A DNA stretch of 64,000 nt from Solirubrobacter ginsenosidimutans. Lineage in GTDB: Bacteria; Actinomycetota; Thermoleophilia; Solirubrobacterales; Solirubrobacteraceae. The translations under genes and the position numbers were made by a program. Shown one piece after another: positions 31,985-41,527 of this stretch. The notes below the pieces were generated by a model. It searched no databases. It was given only the letters and a program-made list of their open reading frames with translations, and was not told the DNA's origin. The stretch's first letter is position 1. Every line of letters starts with the position of its first letter. The DNA is taken from positions 489,922-553,921 of the forward strand of contig NZ_JAPDOD010000001.1 of NCBI RefSeq assembly GCF_027587205.1. The letters are read 5' to 3'.

Positions 31985-33907
31985 ATGTCATACGAATCAC
32001 GCGGTCCCGCGGGGCTGATCGCCCTGTGGAAGCGCTGGTATCGCGGCGATGGGGAATTGACCGACGACTCCGCGATGTTCGCGGCGGCGCTGGCGGCGCT
32101 GAACCTGATGGGCGCCACGCTCTCCGTCCTGTGGCTGCTGCTGGCGCACGAGGACCACGCGAACGAGGTCGTCATCGTCTGCGCGACGCTCGCCGCGTAC
32201 GCGCTCGGCACGTTCCTCGTCCTCGGGCGCCGCGCGAAGCCGTGGTGGATGTTCCAGCTCTCGATCGCGCTCGACACGCTCGTGATCAGCGTCGCGCTGG
32301 TCGCGACCGGCGACCCCGGCAGCGTCTACGCGTTCTACTACCTGTGGGCGACGCTCTACGCGGTGTGCTTCTTCGACGCCCGCCAGATCGTGCTCCAGGC
32401 GGTGTGGGTGTGCACGGCGTACGCGACGTCGCTCGCGCTGATCGGCGAGCGGCCGGTGACCGCGCTGATCGCGCAATGGCTGCTGCCGATGGTGACGCTG
32501 CTCGCCGCGGGAACGCTCGTGCGCGTCTTGACCGGCCGGCTGCGGCGGACCGAGGCCCGGCTCCGGCACGACGCCGGCCACGACCCGCTCACCGGGCTCC
32601 CGAACCGCGCCCGGTTCGGCGCGCGCCTGGAGGCGATGCTGGCCACGCCCGGGGAGCAGGTCGCGGTCGTGTTCATCGACCTCGACCACTTCAAGCGCGT
32701 CAACGACAGCCTCGGCCACACGGTCGGCGACGCGCTGCTGGTCGAGGTCGCCGCGCGCCTGCGCGGCCACGCCGCGCCGACGACGTCGCTCGCCCGCTTC
32801 GGCGGCGACGAGTTCCTCGCGCTGATCCGCACGCCGGAGTGGGAGGCCGACGCGCGACGGCTGCTGCACGCGTTCGAGCAGCCCGTCCGCGTCGGCGGGT
32901 ACGAGTTCGCCGTGACGGCGAGCCTCGGCGTCGCCGCGGCGCGGCCCGGCGAGGACGCACAGACGGTGATCGCCAACGCCGACGCCGCCGTCTACAGCGC
33001 AAAGCACGAGGGCCGCGCCGGCGCAGCGATCTTCGACGCCTCGATGCGCGCTGCGGTGACCGACCGGCTGCGACTGGAGAGCGATCTGCGCGCGGCACTG
33101 GAGCGCGACGAGCTACGCGTCGCCTATCAGCCGATCGTCGCGCTCGACGACGACGCGATCGTCGGCGCCGAGGCCCTCGCCCGCTGGACGCATCCCACGC
33201 TCGGGCCGATCGCGCCGGACGTGTTCATCGCGCTCGCCGAGGAGACGGGCCTGATCCACTCCCTCGGCGAACGGGTCCTGACCACCGCGTGCCGCGACGC
33301 CAAGCGGTGGGTCGAGGAGATCCCCGGCTTCCATGTCTCGGTCAACCTCTCACCGCGCCAGCTGACCGCGGCCGACTTCATGCTGCGCCTCGAGCGTGCG
33401 CTCGCGCGCAGCGACTTCCCGCACGCGCGGCTGCTGCTGGAGGTCACCGAGACCACCGTGCTGACGCATGACGCCCGCACGCGCGCGAACCTGCAGGCGA
33501 TCGGCGAGGCGGGCATCGGCCTCGCGCTCGACGACTTCGGCACCGGGCACTCCTCGCTCGCGCAGCTGCGCAGCGTGAACTTCGACGTGATCAAGCTCGA
33601 CCGCGGCTTCATCGTCGCCGACCGCACGCCGACCGGCGACGCGATCCTCGCGGCGGTCGCGAGCATCGGCACCGCCACCGGTGCGCGAGTGCTGGCCGAG
33701 GGGATCGAGACCGCCGAGCATCGCGAGCGGGTGCTGCGGCTCGGCTGCGGGTTCGGGCAGGGCTGGAACTTCGGCCGGCCGTCCGCCGCGGCGGATTTCG
33801 AAGCGGTGCTGTGCGCTCACCTCGGCGATTCGGCTTCGTCGAGCAACCCGAGCGCGACCGCGCGGGCAACCGCCTCCTCGCGCGAGCTGACGCCAAGCTT
33901 GCGATAG
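31985..33907 (+). CDS. membrane GGDEF-EAL c-di-GMP enzyme
   Basis: A 640-residue protein. Five or six hydrophobic helices span about residues 30-190 (for example AAALAALNLMGATLSVLWLLL), then GGDEF (HDPLTGLPNRARF ... ARFGGDEFLAL) and EAL (YQPIVALDDDAIVGAEALARW, DDFGTGHSSLAQLR, KLDRGF). Both catalytic signatures are intact, so it may both make and degrade c-di-GMP. There is no RxxD inhibitory site before GGDEF. The last 91 bases overlap the convergent regulator gene. Confidence 0.93.
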   Translation: MSYESRGPAGLIALWKRWYRGDGELTDDSAMFAAALAALNLMGATLSVLWLLLAHEDHANEVVIVCATLAAYALGTFLVLGRRAKPWWMFQLSIALDTLVISVALVATGDPGSVYAFYYLWATLYAVCFFDARQIVLQAVWVCTAYATSLALIGERPVTALIAQWLLPMVTLLAAGTLVRVLTGRLRRTEARLRHDAGHDPLTGLPNRARFGARLEAMLATPGEQVAVVFIDLDHFKRVNDSLGHTVGDALLVEVAARLRGHAAPTTSLARFGGDEFLALIRTPEWEADARRLLHAFEQPVRVGGYEFAVTASLGVAAARPGEDAQTVIANADAAVYSAKHEGRAGAAIFDASMRAAVTDRLRLESDLRAALERDELRVAYQPIVALDDDAIVGAEALARWTHPTLGPIAPDVFIALAEETGLIHSLGERVLTTACRDAKRWVEEIPGFHVSVNLSPRQLTAADFMLRLERALARSDFPHARLLLEVTETTVLTHDARTRANLQAIGEAGIGLALDDFGTGHSSLAQLRSVNFDVIKLDRGFIVADRTPTGDAILAAVASIGTATGARVLAEGIETAEHRERVLRLGCGFGQGWNFGRPSAAADFEAVLCAHLGDSASSSNPSATARATASSRELTPSLR

Positions 33908-36036
33908 ATCGCGCGGATGTGCGACTTGATCGTGTTGCCGGACAGGTAGAGCGCGTCCGCGATCTCGCGCACCGTGCACTGCCCGAGCAGGCGCAGGACG
34001 GCGAGCTCGGCCGGTGAGGGGAGCTCGGCCACCGGCGCGACTTTGTCGGTCCCTTCGAGCGCGGCCGTCAGCTCGGCGGCGAGCGCGGGCAGCCGGCCCG
34101 CATCACGCGCGCCGGCGAGCAGCTCTTCGGCCTGCGCGAGCGAGCGTCGGGCGGCGGCGAGATCGCCGCGAAGGAGCTCGATGCGAGCGAGCTCCAGCAG
34201 CGCCCACGCGTGCCACATCCCGCCCTGGATCGTGCTGCGCACCGCGCGTTGCGCCGCCCGCTGGGCGTGGCCGAGGCGGCCTTCGAGGGCCGCGGTGACG
34301 GCATCGGCGAGCTGCGCCCGTGAGTCCGACGGGCGACCGATCAGCTCGGCCTCGCGCGTCGTCGCCAGCGCGCGGTCGGCGTGCCCGCGCGCGAGGTGTG
34401 GTCTCCCCGCGTGCGCGTCGAGGATCGCGAGCGCCGCCGACGCGCCGATCAGCCCGAACGGCCGCTCGCCCGCGTCCGGATGCTCGAGCGCCGCTCGAGC
34501 GGCCACCGCGGCGCTGTCGTTGTCACCGGCGATGAGCCGGGTGAGGGCGAGCACCGCGTTCGCGGCGACCACCAGTTCCTGCTGATCGGCGGCGAGGTCG
34601 ACCGCCGCCTCGGCCGCCTGGACGGCGTCACCCACGTGATCGTCGGTGTAGTGGGCAAGCGCGAGCTGCAACGCCGCGCTGTCGATCGCCCGCCAGCCAC
34701 CCGATCGCATCGTCCCGGCCGCGTGCACCAGCCCGAGCAGGCGGCGAATGTCGGGTGCCGGCCGGCCGACCGCGTGCCCGGCGATCACGGCGGCCACGAG
34801 CGCATCGGGCCGCCGGGCCAGCACCTCGCGCGGGATCGACGCCGTCCACCGCGCGAGCGTTCCCGTGCGACCGGTGCGCAGCAGGCGGAACTGGTGATCC
34901 TCGACGAACCCGGCGAGGGCGTCCCACTCGCCGGCGGCCAGGGCGTGCTCCGCCGCGTCGTCGACGCGCCCGCGCTCGAGCGACCACGCCATCGCCCGGC
35001 GGCGCAGGACGGTGCTCTCGCCCGGTTCGACGACGTCCAGCTCGGCCAGGAGATGATCGCGCAGCAGGCTGTGGTAGCGGTACCAACCAGGCCGGTCGGG
35101 CAGTTCGGTGACGAGCAGGTTCGCGCGCTCGAGCCCGCGCAGCCGTTCGAGCGAGCCCGAAGCCTCGAGGACGACGTCGCACTGCTCGCCCGACAGCTCC
35201 GCCAGCACCGACGTGCGGGTCAGGAACCGATGCGCGTCCGGCTCGAGGTCGGCGAGCACCTCGGCTGTGAGGTAGTCGCGAACGTGGCGGTGGGAGCCGC
35301 GGAAGGCATCGACGGCGGCCTCCGCGTCCGGGCGCTCACGCAGCCACAGCGCCGCGAGATAGAGCGCCGCCGCCCACCCCTCGGTGCGTTTCGTCAACGT
35401 CGCGACGGCCGTCGCGCTGAGCGAGACGCCCTCGACGGCCGCGAACAGGCGGCGCGCCTCGGAGGGGGTGAACGCGAGCTCGGCGGTGCGGATCTCGGCG
35501 AGCTCGCCCTGGCTGCGCAACCGTGCGATGCGCAGCTTCGGCAGCGTGCGCGAGCACATGACCAGGTGAACGTTCTCCGGCAGCACCTCGATCGCGTGGT
35601 CGAGCGAGCGCAGGCAGTGCTCGTCCCCGATCGACTGGAGGTCGTCGAGCACCACGACGAGCGGTTGCCGGTCGGCGGTGAGCGCTTCAGCGAAGGCGTC
35701 GATCGCCGGCCGCACGTAGCCGACCGGCTGCTGCAGCCGTTCCAGCGCGGCGGCTCCGGCCCCGTCGCGTTCCCGCTCCACCGCCGTCGCGATCGACGTC
35801 CAGAGCCGGACGGGATCGTTGTCTGACGGATCGGCGACCACGGACGCGGCCACGTTGCCGCGGTTGGCGATCCAGCTCTCCACCGCGATCGTCTTGCCGT
35901 AGCCGGCAGGTGCGACGACGAGCGTCAGCGACGCCTCCCACCCGCGATCGAGCGCGTTCTCCACACGTGGACGCCGCACGATCCCCCGCCGCAACCGCGG
36001 CCGGACCGCTGTGCCGAGTGGGCGAGCTGCGCTCAC
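33817..36036 (-). CDS. MalT-type LuxR family ATP-binding regulator
   Basis: A 739-residue STAND-type activator. Walker A VVAPAGYGKTIAVESW near residue 41 and Walker B LVVVLDDLQSI. A WYRYHSLLRDHLLAEL segment is typical of the MalT winged-helix part. Long TPR-like helices rich in Ala and Leu follow, ending in a C-terminal LuxR helix-turn-helix: AELAVLRLLGQCTVREIADALYLSGNTIKSHIRAIYRKLGV. The inducer is unknown. It sits downstream of no clear partner; the divergent side faces an MFS gene's 3' end. Confidence 0.92.
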   Translation of the reverse strand: MSAARPLGTAVRPRLRRGIVRRPRVENALDRGWEASLTLVVAPAGYGKTIAVESWIANRGNVAASVVADPSDNDPVRLWTSIATAVERERDGAGAAALERLQQPVGYVRPAIDAFAEALTADRQPLVVVLDDLQSIGDEHCLRSLDHAIEVLPENVHLVMCSRTLPKLRIARLRSQGELAEIRTAELAFTPSEARRLFAAVEGVSLSATAVATLTKRTEGWAAALYLAALWLRERPDAEAAVDAFRGSHRHVRDYLTAEVLADLEPDAHRFLTRTSVLAELSGEQCDVVLEASGSLERLRGLERANLLVTELPDRPGWYRYHSLLRDHLLAELDVVEPGESTVLRRRAMAWSLERGRVDDAAEHALAAGEWDALAGFVEDHQFRLLRTGRTGTLARWTASIPREVLARRPDALVAAVIAGHAVGRPAPDIRRLLGLVHAAGTMRSGGWRAIDSAALQLALAHYTDDHVGDAVQAAEAAVDLAADQQELVVAANAVLALTRLIAGDNDSAAVAARAALEHPDAGERPFGLIGASAALAILDAHAGRPHLARGHADRALATTREAELIGRPSDSRAQLADAVTAALEGRLGHAQRAAQRAVRSTIQGGMWHAWALLELARIELLRGDLAAARRSLAQAEELLAGARDAGRLPALAAELTAALEGTDKVAPVAELPSPAELAVLRLLGQCTVREIADALYLSGNTIKSHIRAIYRKLGVSSREEAVARAVALGLLDEAESPR

Positions 36037-36102
36037 TGCAGATCGCCACGATCATCCCTCGGCGGGTGAGTGCGCCTCACACGGCCGGGGTGACCGTCGC
36101 GC

Positions 36103-37350
36103 TCAGGCCGCGCTGTTGGCCGCGATCGCGGCCGGCGTGGCGCCGCTGCCGAGCAGGCGCGAGGCGGTGGCGACGATGCCGACGCCGACGATGACCGCGA
36201 AGCCGAGCAGCGTGTCGCGCGCGCTCACGTACTGGAGCGCGATCCCCGCGCCGACCGCCGGGAACGACAGGCCGAGGTAGCCGGCGAGGAAGAGGCCGGC
36301 GAGCGCCTCCGCGCGGGTGTCGGCGGGTGAGATCTCGATCACGGTGCCGACGGCGCCCTTGAACACCGCGCCGCCGCCCGCGCCGCTCACCGCACCGCCG
36401 ATCAGCAGCAGCGCGAGGCTCGGGGCCGGCAGCCAGACGGCGAGCACCGTCAGCGCGAGGCCGAGCAGCATCAGCGCGATCCCGAGCGCCAGCACGCGGC
36501 GCACGGACCAGGGGAGGGTCGCGATCTGCACGACCACGCCGGCGGCGAACATCACGAAGACGGTGAAGCCGGCCAGCGCGTGCGACGACTGGTGCAGCGT
36601 GCCGATCAGGAAGGTCGAGGCGAGGCCGGTGAACAGGCCGAGGACGCCGAAGGCGACGAACGCGCCGAGCGCCGCGGCGAAGAACGCGCCGCGCGCTTCG
36701 GCGGGCACGGCGAGGCGCTGGATCCGGTAGGGCGGGCGCGGGTTCGGCGTGGTGTGCGGGTCCGGGGCGACCGCGACGAGCGCGAAGGCGACGAGCAGCA
36801 CGACGACGAACACGGCGTAGGGGACGGTGAGCGGCGAGCCGGCCCACTGCGCGAGAAGGCCGGCGATCAGCGAACCGAGGCCCAGTCCGCCGACGTTGAC
36901 CACGGTGGCGACGACCTGCGAGCGCCGGTTGCCCGTGCCCGGGCGGGTGGCGGTATGGAGGTCGGCGAGGTACGCGGTGGCGGTCGCGGTCACGATGCCG
37001 ACGGAGAAGCCGTTGATGATCCGCGCCACGATCAGCCCGGGGAGGTCGCGCCAGACCAGGAACACGAGGGCGCTCACGACCGTGATCGCGATCGCCGGCA
37101 GGAGCACGCGGCGGCGTCCGTGCCAGTCGGAGATGTGTCCCGCGAGGATGAGGCTGGAGACGACGCCGACGGCGTAGGCCGCGTAGATCAGGGTGATCAC
37201 GAACGCCGAGAAGCCGTCGCGCTGCTGATAGAGCCCGTAGAGCGGGCTGGGAATGGTGGAGAAGGCCATGACCGCCAGGAACGCGAACGCCACCGACCAG
37301 AACGCGAGATCGTGACGACGCGCATCGGGGACGGTGCGAGTCAAGTTCAT
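36103..37350 (-). CDS. MFS transporter
   Basis: A 415-residue transporter with about 12 hydrophobic helices. The loop 2-3 motif reads GHISDWHGRRRVLLPA, close to the family's GxxxDRxGRRxxL. It is probably a proton-coupled exporter of small molecules. It is divergent from a LysR regulator 90 bases away, which probably controls it. Confidence 0.88.
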   Translation of the reverse strand: MNLTRTVPDARRHDLAFWSVAFAFLAVMAFSTIPSPLYGLYQQRDGFSAFVITLIYAAYAVGVVSSLILAGHISDWHGRRRVLLPAIAITVVSALVFLVWRDLPGLIVARIINGFSVGIVTATATAYLADLHTATRPGTGNRRSQVVATVVNVGGLGLGSLIAGLLAQWAGSPLTVPYAVFVVVLLVAFALVAVAPDPHTTPNPRPPYRIQRLAVPAEARGAFFAAALGAFVAFGVLGLFTGLASTFLIGTLHQSSHALAGFTVFVMFAAGVVVQIATLPWSVRRVLALGIALMLLGLALTVLAVWLPAPSLALLLIGGAVSGAGGGAVFKGAVGTVIEISPADTRAEALAGLFLAGYLGLSFPAVGAGIALQYVSARDTLLGFAVIVGVGIVATASRLLGSGATPAAIAANSAA

Positions 37351-37440
37351 TGGCGCTCATCGTTGCGCACGAAACCATCGCGTTCAATGCTGATCGGAGC
37401 TATCGGTCATCACGCGCAGCGATTACCATTGTGGGTGACG

Positions 37441-38331
37441 ATGGAACTGCGACAGCTCGCGACGTTCGTCGCCGTGGCGGAGGAACAGGGCTTCTCGCGC
37501 GCTGCGGATCGGCTTGGAGTGGTCCAATCGGCGGTCTCCGCGACGATCCGCAACCTCGAGCGCGAGTGGGGCGTGACGCTGTTTCACCGGACGACGCACC
37601 GCGTCGAGCTGAGCGCCGAAGGGCGCGAGCTGCTCCCCGTCGCGCGCGAGGCGCTGCGGGCGGCGGGCGCGGTCGACGGCGCGGTCGAGGAACTCCACGG
37701 CGGCCTGCGCGGGACGCTGCGCCTCGGGATCATGCAGACGACGCTCAGCCCGGGCGTGTTCAGCGCCGCGGGGGTCATCGCCGCGTTCCGCGCCACGCAT
37801 CCGGCGGTCAAGATCGAGGTGCGCCAGGCCGGCAGCGGCAGCCAGGCGGACGCCGTCCGCGAGGGCGAGCTCGACCTCGCGTTCGTCGGGCTTCCACAGA
37901 CGAGCCTCCCGGGTCTGGAGCTGACGCCGTTGTCGCGTGCGGAGATGCAGGTCGCGTGCCCGCCCGGGCACCGTCTGGCGTCGCGGGCCTCGGTCGACCT
38001 GGGCGCGCTGCGGGATGAGCCGTTCGCCGAGATGCCACCCGAGTGGGGCGTGCGGATCGCCAACGACCACGCGTTCGCCGCCGCCGGGGCACAGCGGACG
38101 ATCGCGTACGAGATCAACGATCTGGTGACCGTCGCCGACTTCGTCCGCCACGGGCTCGCGATCGCGATCCTCGCGCCGGGCATGTTCCCGCAGGACCCGC
38201 TCCTCGCCTTCGTGCCGATCCGCCATCACGCGCCCGCGTTCCTGGTCTCGCTCGTGCAGCCGTCGAACCGTCCGCCCAGCCCGGCCGCCCGCGCGTTCGC
38301 CGCGACCGCCGCCGCCTACGCCGCGACCTGA
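37441..38331 (+). CDS. LysR family transcriptional regulator (MFS-linked)
   Basis: About 296 residues. Winged helix MELRQLATFVAVAEEQGFSRAADRLGVVQSAVSATIRNLEREWGVTLFHRT and a periplasmic-binding-like effector domain (LRLGIMQTT, GELDLAFVGLPQ, FVRHGLAIAILAPGM). ATG at 37441 is the canonical LysR start; a GTG six bases earlier is possible. The divergent MFS gene is its likely target. The 90-base intergenic region has only an imperfect dyad near 37387-37410. Its last 16 bases overlap a convergent second MFS gene. Confidence 0.92.
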   Translation: MELRQLATFVAVAEEQGFSRAADRLGVVQSAVSATIRNLEREWGVTLFHRTTHRVELSAEGRELLPVAREALRAAGAVDGAVEELHGGLRGTLRLGIMQTTLSPGVFSAAGVIAAFRATHPAVKIEVRQAGSGSQADAVREGELDLAFVGLPQTSLPGLELTPLSRAEMQVACPPGHRLASRASVDLGALRDEPFAEMPPEWGVRIANDHAFAAAGAQRTIAYEINDLVTVADFVRHGLAIAILAPGMFPQDPLLAFVPIRHHAPAFLVSLVQPSNRPPSPAARAFAATAAAYAAT

Positions 38332-39503
38332 ACACGCAGCCCGGCCCGCCGCCCCCAGGCGATCGCGGCGGTGAGGAGGGTGGGCGCTGCGACGAGGAAC
38401 AGCGCGTCATGCGCGCCGCGGTGGGCGAGCAACCCGCCGATCGCGGCGCCGGCGGCGAGACCGGCGCCCTGCGCACTGGTCAGCCAGGTGAGGGCCTCGA
38501 CCGCGCGATCGGCGGCGGCGACGCCGTCGAGCAACTCGAACAGCGCGACGTTCAACAACCCGAATCCGGCTCCCGCGAAGACGAGCACCGCGGTGACTCC
38601 GAGCAACGACGCGAAGACGAGGCACAGCGGCAACGCGACCGCCACGACGAACGTGCCGAGCAGATAGCGCGCCGCGGGTGCGTGCCGGCGGGTCGCCCCG
38701 ACCCAGAGCGTGCATGCGACGCTCCCGAGGGCGAACGCGGCCAGGGGAACACCGGCCGCGCCGGTCGCGTCCGCTTCGCGGGCGAGGGCGGGTACGGCGA
38801 CGTCGAGCGCGCCGAACGCGAGCCCGAGCACCCCATCGCACACCGCCAACGTCCGCAACCCGGGACTCTCGCCCAAGACGCCCCAGAACCGGTGCGGGGA
38901 TGAGGGTGGCTGGGTCTCACGTGAGGAGTCGGGTGCTGTGAGCGCGACGAGCAGTGCCGCCGTCGCGGCGCCGGGGATCACTGCGGCGAGGGCGACGAGC
39001 GGGCCCAGGAGCGCGGCCGTCGCTCCGGTCAGCGCCGGGCCCGCGACCGCGGCGACGTCGCCCAGCGCGGCGTTGAGCGCGTGCGCGGTGGGCGTGAGCT
39101 CAGGTCCCGCCACCTCGACCCAGGCCGCGCGGGCGGTCGCGATCACGGGTGGGACCACGGCACCCGCCAGCCCGCTCGCCACGACCGGAGCCCATGCCGG
39201 CCCCGCGCAGCCCACGATCACGAGCACGAGCCCGGCGGCGTGCAGGGGAGCGAGCACCAGCAGCGCCCGCGCGCCGCGGCGGTCGACGAGCCGCCCGCGT
39301 ACCGGTGCGAGCGCGGCCGACGCCGCCGCGAACGCCGCCACCGCGGCTCCCGCGACCGCGAACGATCCCGTGGCGCCTTCGGTCGCGAGGACGATCGCGA
39401 GCGCATAGCTCGTGAACGACAACCAGCCCAGGGCGCACCCGGCAGCGAGCCGGATCGCCCCAGGGCGCGCCAGCAGCGCGCGATATGGCGTAGCCACAAC
39501 CAC
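38316..39503 (-). CDS. MFS transporter (second)
   Basis: A 395-residue protein with many Ala/Val/Leu-rich membrane helices and the loop motif VRGRLVDRRGARALLVLAP. The overall pattern (CDGVLGLAFGALDVAVPALAREA at the second-half start) fits the actinobacterial MFS group of putative drug or metabolite exporters. The start is a GTG at 39503 or 39497. It is divergent from a secreted protein gene; the 174-base gap holds a palindrome just before that gene. Confidence 0.85.
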   Translation of the reverse strand: MVVATPYRALLARPGAIRLAAGCALGWLSFTSYALAIVLATEGATGSFAVAGAAVAAFAAASAALAPVRGRLVDRRGARALLVLAPLHAAGLVLVIVGCAGPAWAPVVASGLAGAVVPPVIATARAAWVEVAGPELTPTAHALNAALGDVAAVAGPALTGATAALLGPLVALAAVIPGAATAALLVALTAPDSSRETQPPSSPHRFWGVLGESPGLRTLAVCDGVLGLAFGALDVAVPALAREADATGAAGVPLAAFALGSVACTLWVGATRRHAPAARYLLGTFVVAVALPLCLVFASLLGVTAVLVFAGAGFGLLNVALFELLDGVAAADRAVEALTWLTSAQGAGLAAGAAIGGLLAHRGAHDALFLVAAPTLLTAAIAWGRRAGLRVQVAA

Positions 39504-39645
39504 TTCCCTTCACTCGACGCTTGACCGGACCGGTGGACCCGCGGCGAACGCGGGCGGGTCGGGTCTACGGCGGCGTGAGGCGCAGGAGCGGCATCGCTCC
39601 AACGATCATGTCATGCGGGCGGTCACAAGAACGGCGCTCGGTGGA

Positions 39646-39660
39646 ACTTAAGTGTTAAGT
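39646..39660. promoter_or_regulatory. palindrome upstream of secreted SIMPL-like gene
   Basis: ACTTAA-GTG-TTAAGT, 6-bp perfect arms, AT-rich in a GC-rich region, 17 bases before the ATG at 39678. It could be an operator or overlap a -10 region for the secreted protein or the divergent MFS gene. Confidence 0.4.
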
Positions 39661-39677
39661 CGCCACTGAACGGAGGA

Positions 39678-40178
39678 ATGCTCGTGCCCGGACGTCCCGT
39701 AGGTCTGATCGCCACCAGCGCGGTGCTGCTCGCCGCCGCGCTGTTCCCCACCGCCGCGTCGGCACAGGCGCCGGCCACGACGCTCACGGCTGCGGGGGTC
39801 GGTCAGTCTGCGCCCAAACCGGACGATCCCAAGAGCGAGCGCTCGATCCGTGAGGCCGTAGAGGCTGCCGAGGCGTCGGCGCTGCCGAAGGCGGTCGCGG
39901 AAGGCAAGGCCCACGCCGTCGCGCTGGCGGCCGCCGCGGGTCTGACGCTCGGTGCGCTGATCTCGATCTCGGACTCGCCGCCCAACTCCTACCCGTTCTA
40001 CTACCAGTTCGGGACCTTCCCCAACGGCCACTACTGCGGGAACGTCCGCCGCGTCAAGACGGTCGTGCGCAACGGCAAGCGCGTTCGCGTCGCGGCCGGT
40101 ACCCGCAGGGTCTGCCGCGTCCCGCCGCAGGTTTCCGCCTCGGTCCAGCTCACCTACGCGGTCACACCGGCGGCGTAA
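39678..40178 (+). CDS. secreted SIMPL-domain-like protein
   Basis: A 166-residue exported protein with a signal peptide ending PTAASAQA. The mature segment TTLTAAGVGQSAPKP, SIREAVEAAEASALPKAVAEGKAHAVALAAAAGLTLGALISIS matches the helix and strand pattern of SIMPL (DUF541) proteins, but the domain appears shortened. A two-cysteine C-terminal part follows (HYCGNVRRV, TRRVCRVPP, SVQLTYAV). GGAGG precedes the ATG. Function unknown. Confidence 0.65.
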   Translation: MLVPGRPVGLIATSAVLLAAALFPTAASAQAPATTLTAAGVGQSAPKPDDPKSERSIREAVEAAEASALPKAVAEGKAHAVALAAAAGLTLGALISISDSPPNSYPFYYQFGTFPNGHYCGNVRRVKTVVRNGKRVRVAAGTRRVCRVPPQVSASVQLTYAVTPAA

Positions 40179-41058
40179 CGATCTCGATCCGGATCTGCTC
40201 GTCGTCCGGGATCTCGGCGACGCGGTCGCGACCGCGTCGCCAGTGACTGGGAAGGAGGAAGTACTTGCCGCCCGAGTGCATCAGCAGCCGCAGCCCGCTG
40301 TACTGCTTCCGGTAGCGGCCGGGCACCGGCTTGCCGGTGCCCGCGGGCACGAGGTCGCTGTCGCTGACGCCGTGGCCGTGCAGGAACAACGTGCTCTGGG
40401 AGAGGACGACCACTTCGGCCGCGTTCGGGAGCTCGCGCTCGATGGCCTTCGCGCGAGCGAGCCCGTCGTAGACGGCGAAGAGTGAGACCGTCCAGAAGAG
40501 GGCCATCACCAGCAGCGCGACGAGCAGGGCCCGCGGTAGCTCGCTCTGCTTGAACCGGCCGGTCGCGGTTCCCGCATAGATGAGGAGAGCGAACGCGGTG
40601 GCGAGCGACGCGGGCAGCCACGCGTAGAAGATCGCCGGCGAGTTCGGCATCCAGTGGCCGATCCGCGCTGACCACGCGGGCATCAGCAGCGCCGAGCCGC
40701 CGAGGACGAGCAGGGCGATCGCCAGCACGCCCACGGCGTTGTGCGCGCGAGCGGCCGCCGCGGGGCGGCTCGCCAGGTACCGGTGCAGGGCAAAGCCGGC
40801 GACCGCCACGAGCCCCAGGCGCAGCATCGGCATATATGCCGAGCCGACGCTGCGCAGGATGTAGTCGGTGTTCGCGAAGTCGAGCAGGCTGAGGTCGACG
40901 CCGAAGTACGCGAACGTCCGCTGGGTGCGGGCCCAGCCGAAGTACAGCAGCAGCGACGCCAGCAACGCGCCTTGCGCCACCACCCAGCCGGCGACGCGCC
41001 AGACGGCCTCCGGGCTCGCGCCTGGCTGCGGCGTGAGCGCGGACGTGTCCTGTGACAT
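40162..41058 (-). CDS. polytopic membrane protein of unknown function
   Basis: A 298-residue protein with about five hydrophobic helices (for example VVAQGALLASLLLYFGWA and VGVLAIALLVLGGSALLMPAW) and a hydrophilic C-terminal half likely outside the membrane (FLHGHGVSDSDLVPAGTGKPVPGRYRKQYSGLRLLMHSGGKYFLLP). I recognise no family. It overlaps the convergent secreted-protein gene by 17 bases and follows the lipoprotein gene by two bases, so the two form an operon. Confidence 0.75.
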   Translation of the reverse strand: MSQDTSALTPQPGASPEAVWRVAGWVVAQGALLASLLLYFGWARTQRTFAYFGVDLSLLDFANTDYILRSVGSAYMPMLRLGLVAVAGFALHRYLASRPAAAARAHNAVGVLAIALLVLGGSALLMPAWSARIGHWMPNSPAIFYAWLPASLATAFALLIYAGTATGRFKQSELPRALLVALLVMALFWTVSLFAVYDGLARAKAIERELPNAAEVVVLSQSTLFLHGHGVSDSDLVPAGTGKPVPGRYRKQYSGLRLLMHSGGKYFLLPSHWRRGRDRVAEIPDDEQIRIEIVTPPV

Positions 41059-41060
41059 CG

Positions 41061-41483
41061 CTACTCGCCGGGGTCGGCGGTCGTGGACGGACTGGCCGTC
41101 GGGGTCGCCGTGGGCACGTTCGTGGGCTCCTCGGTCGGCTCGGCCGTCGGCGTCGCCGTCGGGACGTTCGTGGGCTCCTCGGTCGGAACGTTCGTCGGCT
41201 CGTCGGTCGCGGTCGCCGTTGCCGTCGGAACGTTCGTCGGCTCCTCGGTCGGATCCGCGTTGGCGGTCGGGACGCTCGTGCCCTCTTTCGACGGCGTCGC
41301 CGTCCGGCCCGGCTTGTGCGGCCCCGGCTGATGCGGGCCTTTCGTCGTGGCCGCGGTCGCGGTGGCGTCGCCGCCGTCCGGGGCGTCAGGACCGAACTGC
41401 GCGGCGTTCTCCGACCCGCCGCAGGCGGCGATCGCGATGACCAGGCAGGTCAGCAGTGAGCGGGCGAGTCGCTTCAGAGCCAT
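41061..41483 (-). CDS. Thr/Pro-rich repeat lipoprotein
   Basis: A 140-residue predicted lipoprotein: signal segment LLTCLVIAIAAC gives a lipobox with Cys near residue 21. The C-terminal 70 residues are degenerate repeats of EEPTNVPTATPTA (units TEEPTNVPTAT and TDEPTNVPTEEPTNVPT), which look like a stiff wall-spanning stalk. The DNA repeats (about 41100-41280) invite slippage, so length may vary between strains. It is followed after two bases by the membrane protein, which it may accompany at the cell surface. Confidence 0.7.
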   Translation of the reverse strand: MALKRLARSLLTCLVIAIAACGGSENAAQFGPDAPDGGDATATAATTKGPHQPGPHKPGRTATPSKEGTSVPTANADPTEEPTNVPTATATATDEPTNVPTEEPTNVPTATPTAEPTEEPTNVPTATPTASPSTTADPGE

Positions 41484-41527
41484 CGCTGGGTAGACCCGGC
41501 TCCGGACGACCCTGATACACGAGCCTC

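Noticed and set aside
37387..37410. LysR operator between the MFS and LysR genes.
   Set aside because: The dyad is asymmetric and lacks a clear T-N11-A with matching arms; too weak to list as a site.
41100..41280. CRISPR-like array.
   Set aside because: The repeats are contiguous coding repeats without unique spacers.
41061..41331. A plus-strand repeat protein (VGTFVGSSVG...) opposite the lipoprotein.
   Set aside because: The minus-strand frame has a signal peptide, a lipobox and tight operon spacing; the plus-strand frame is its complement.
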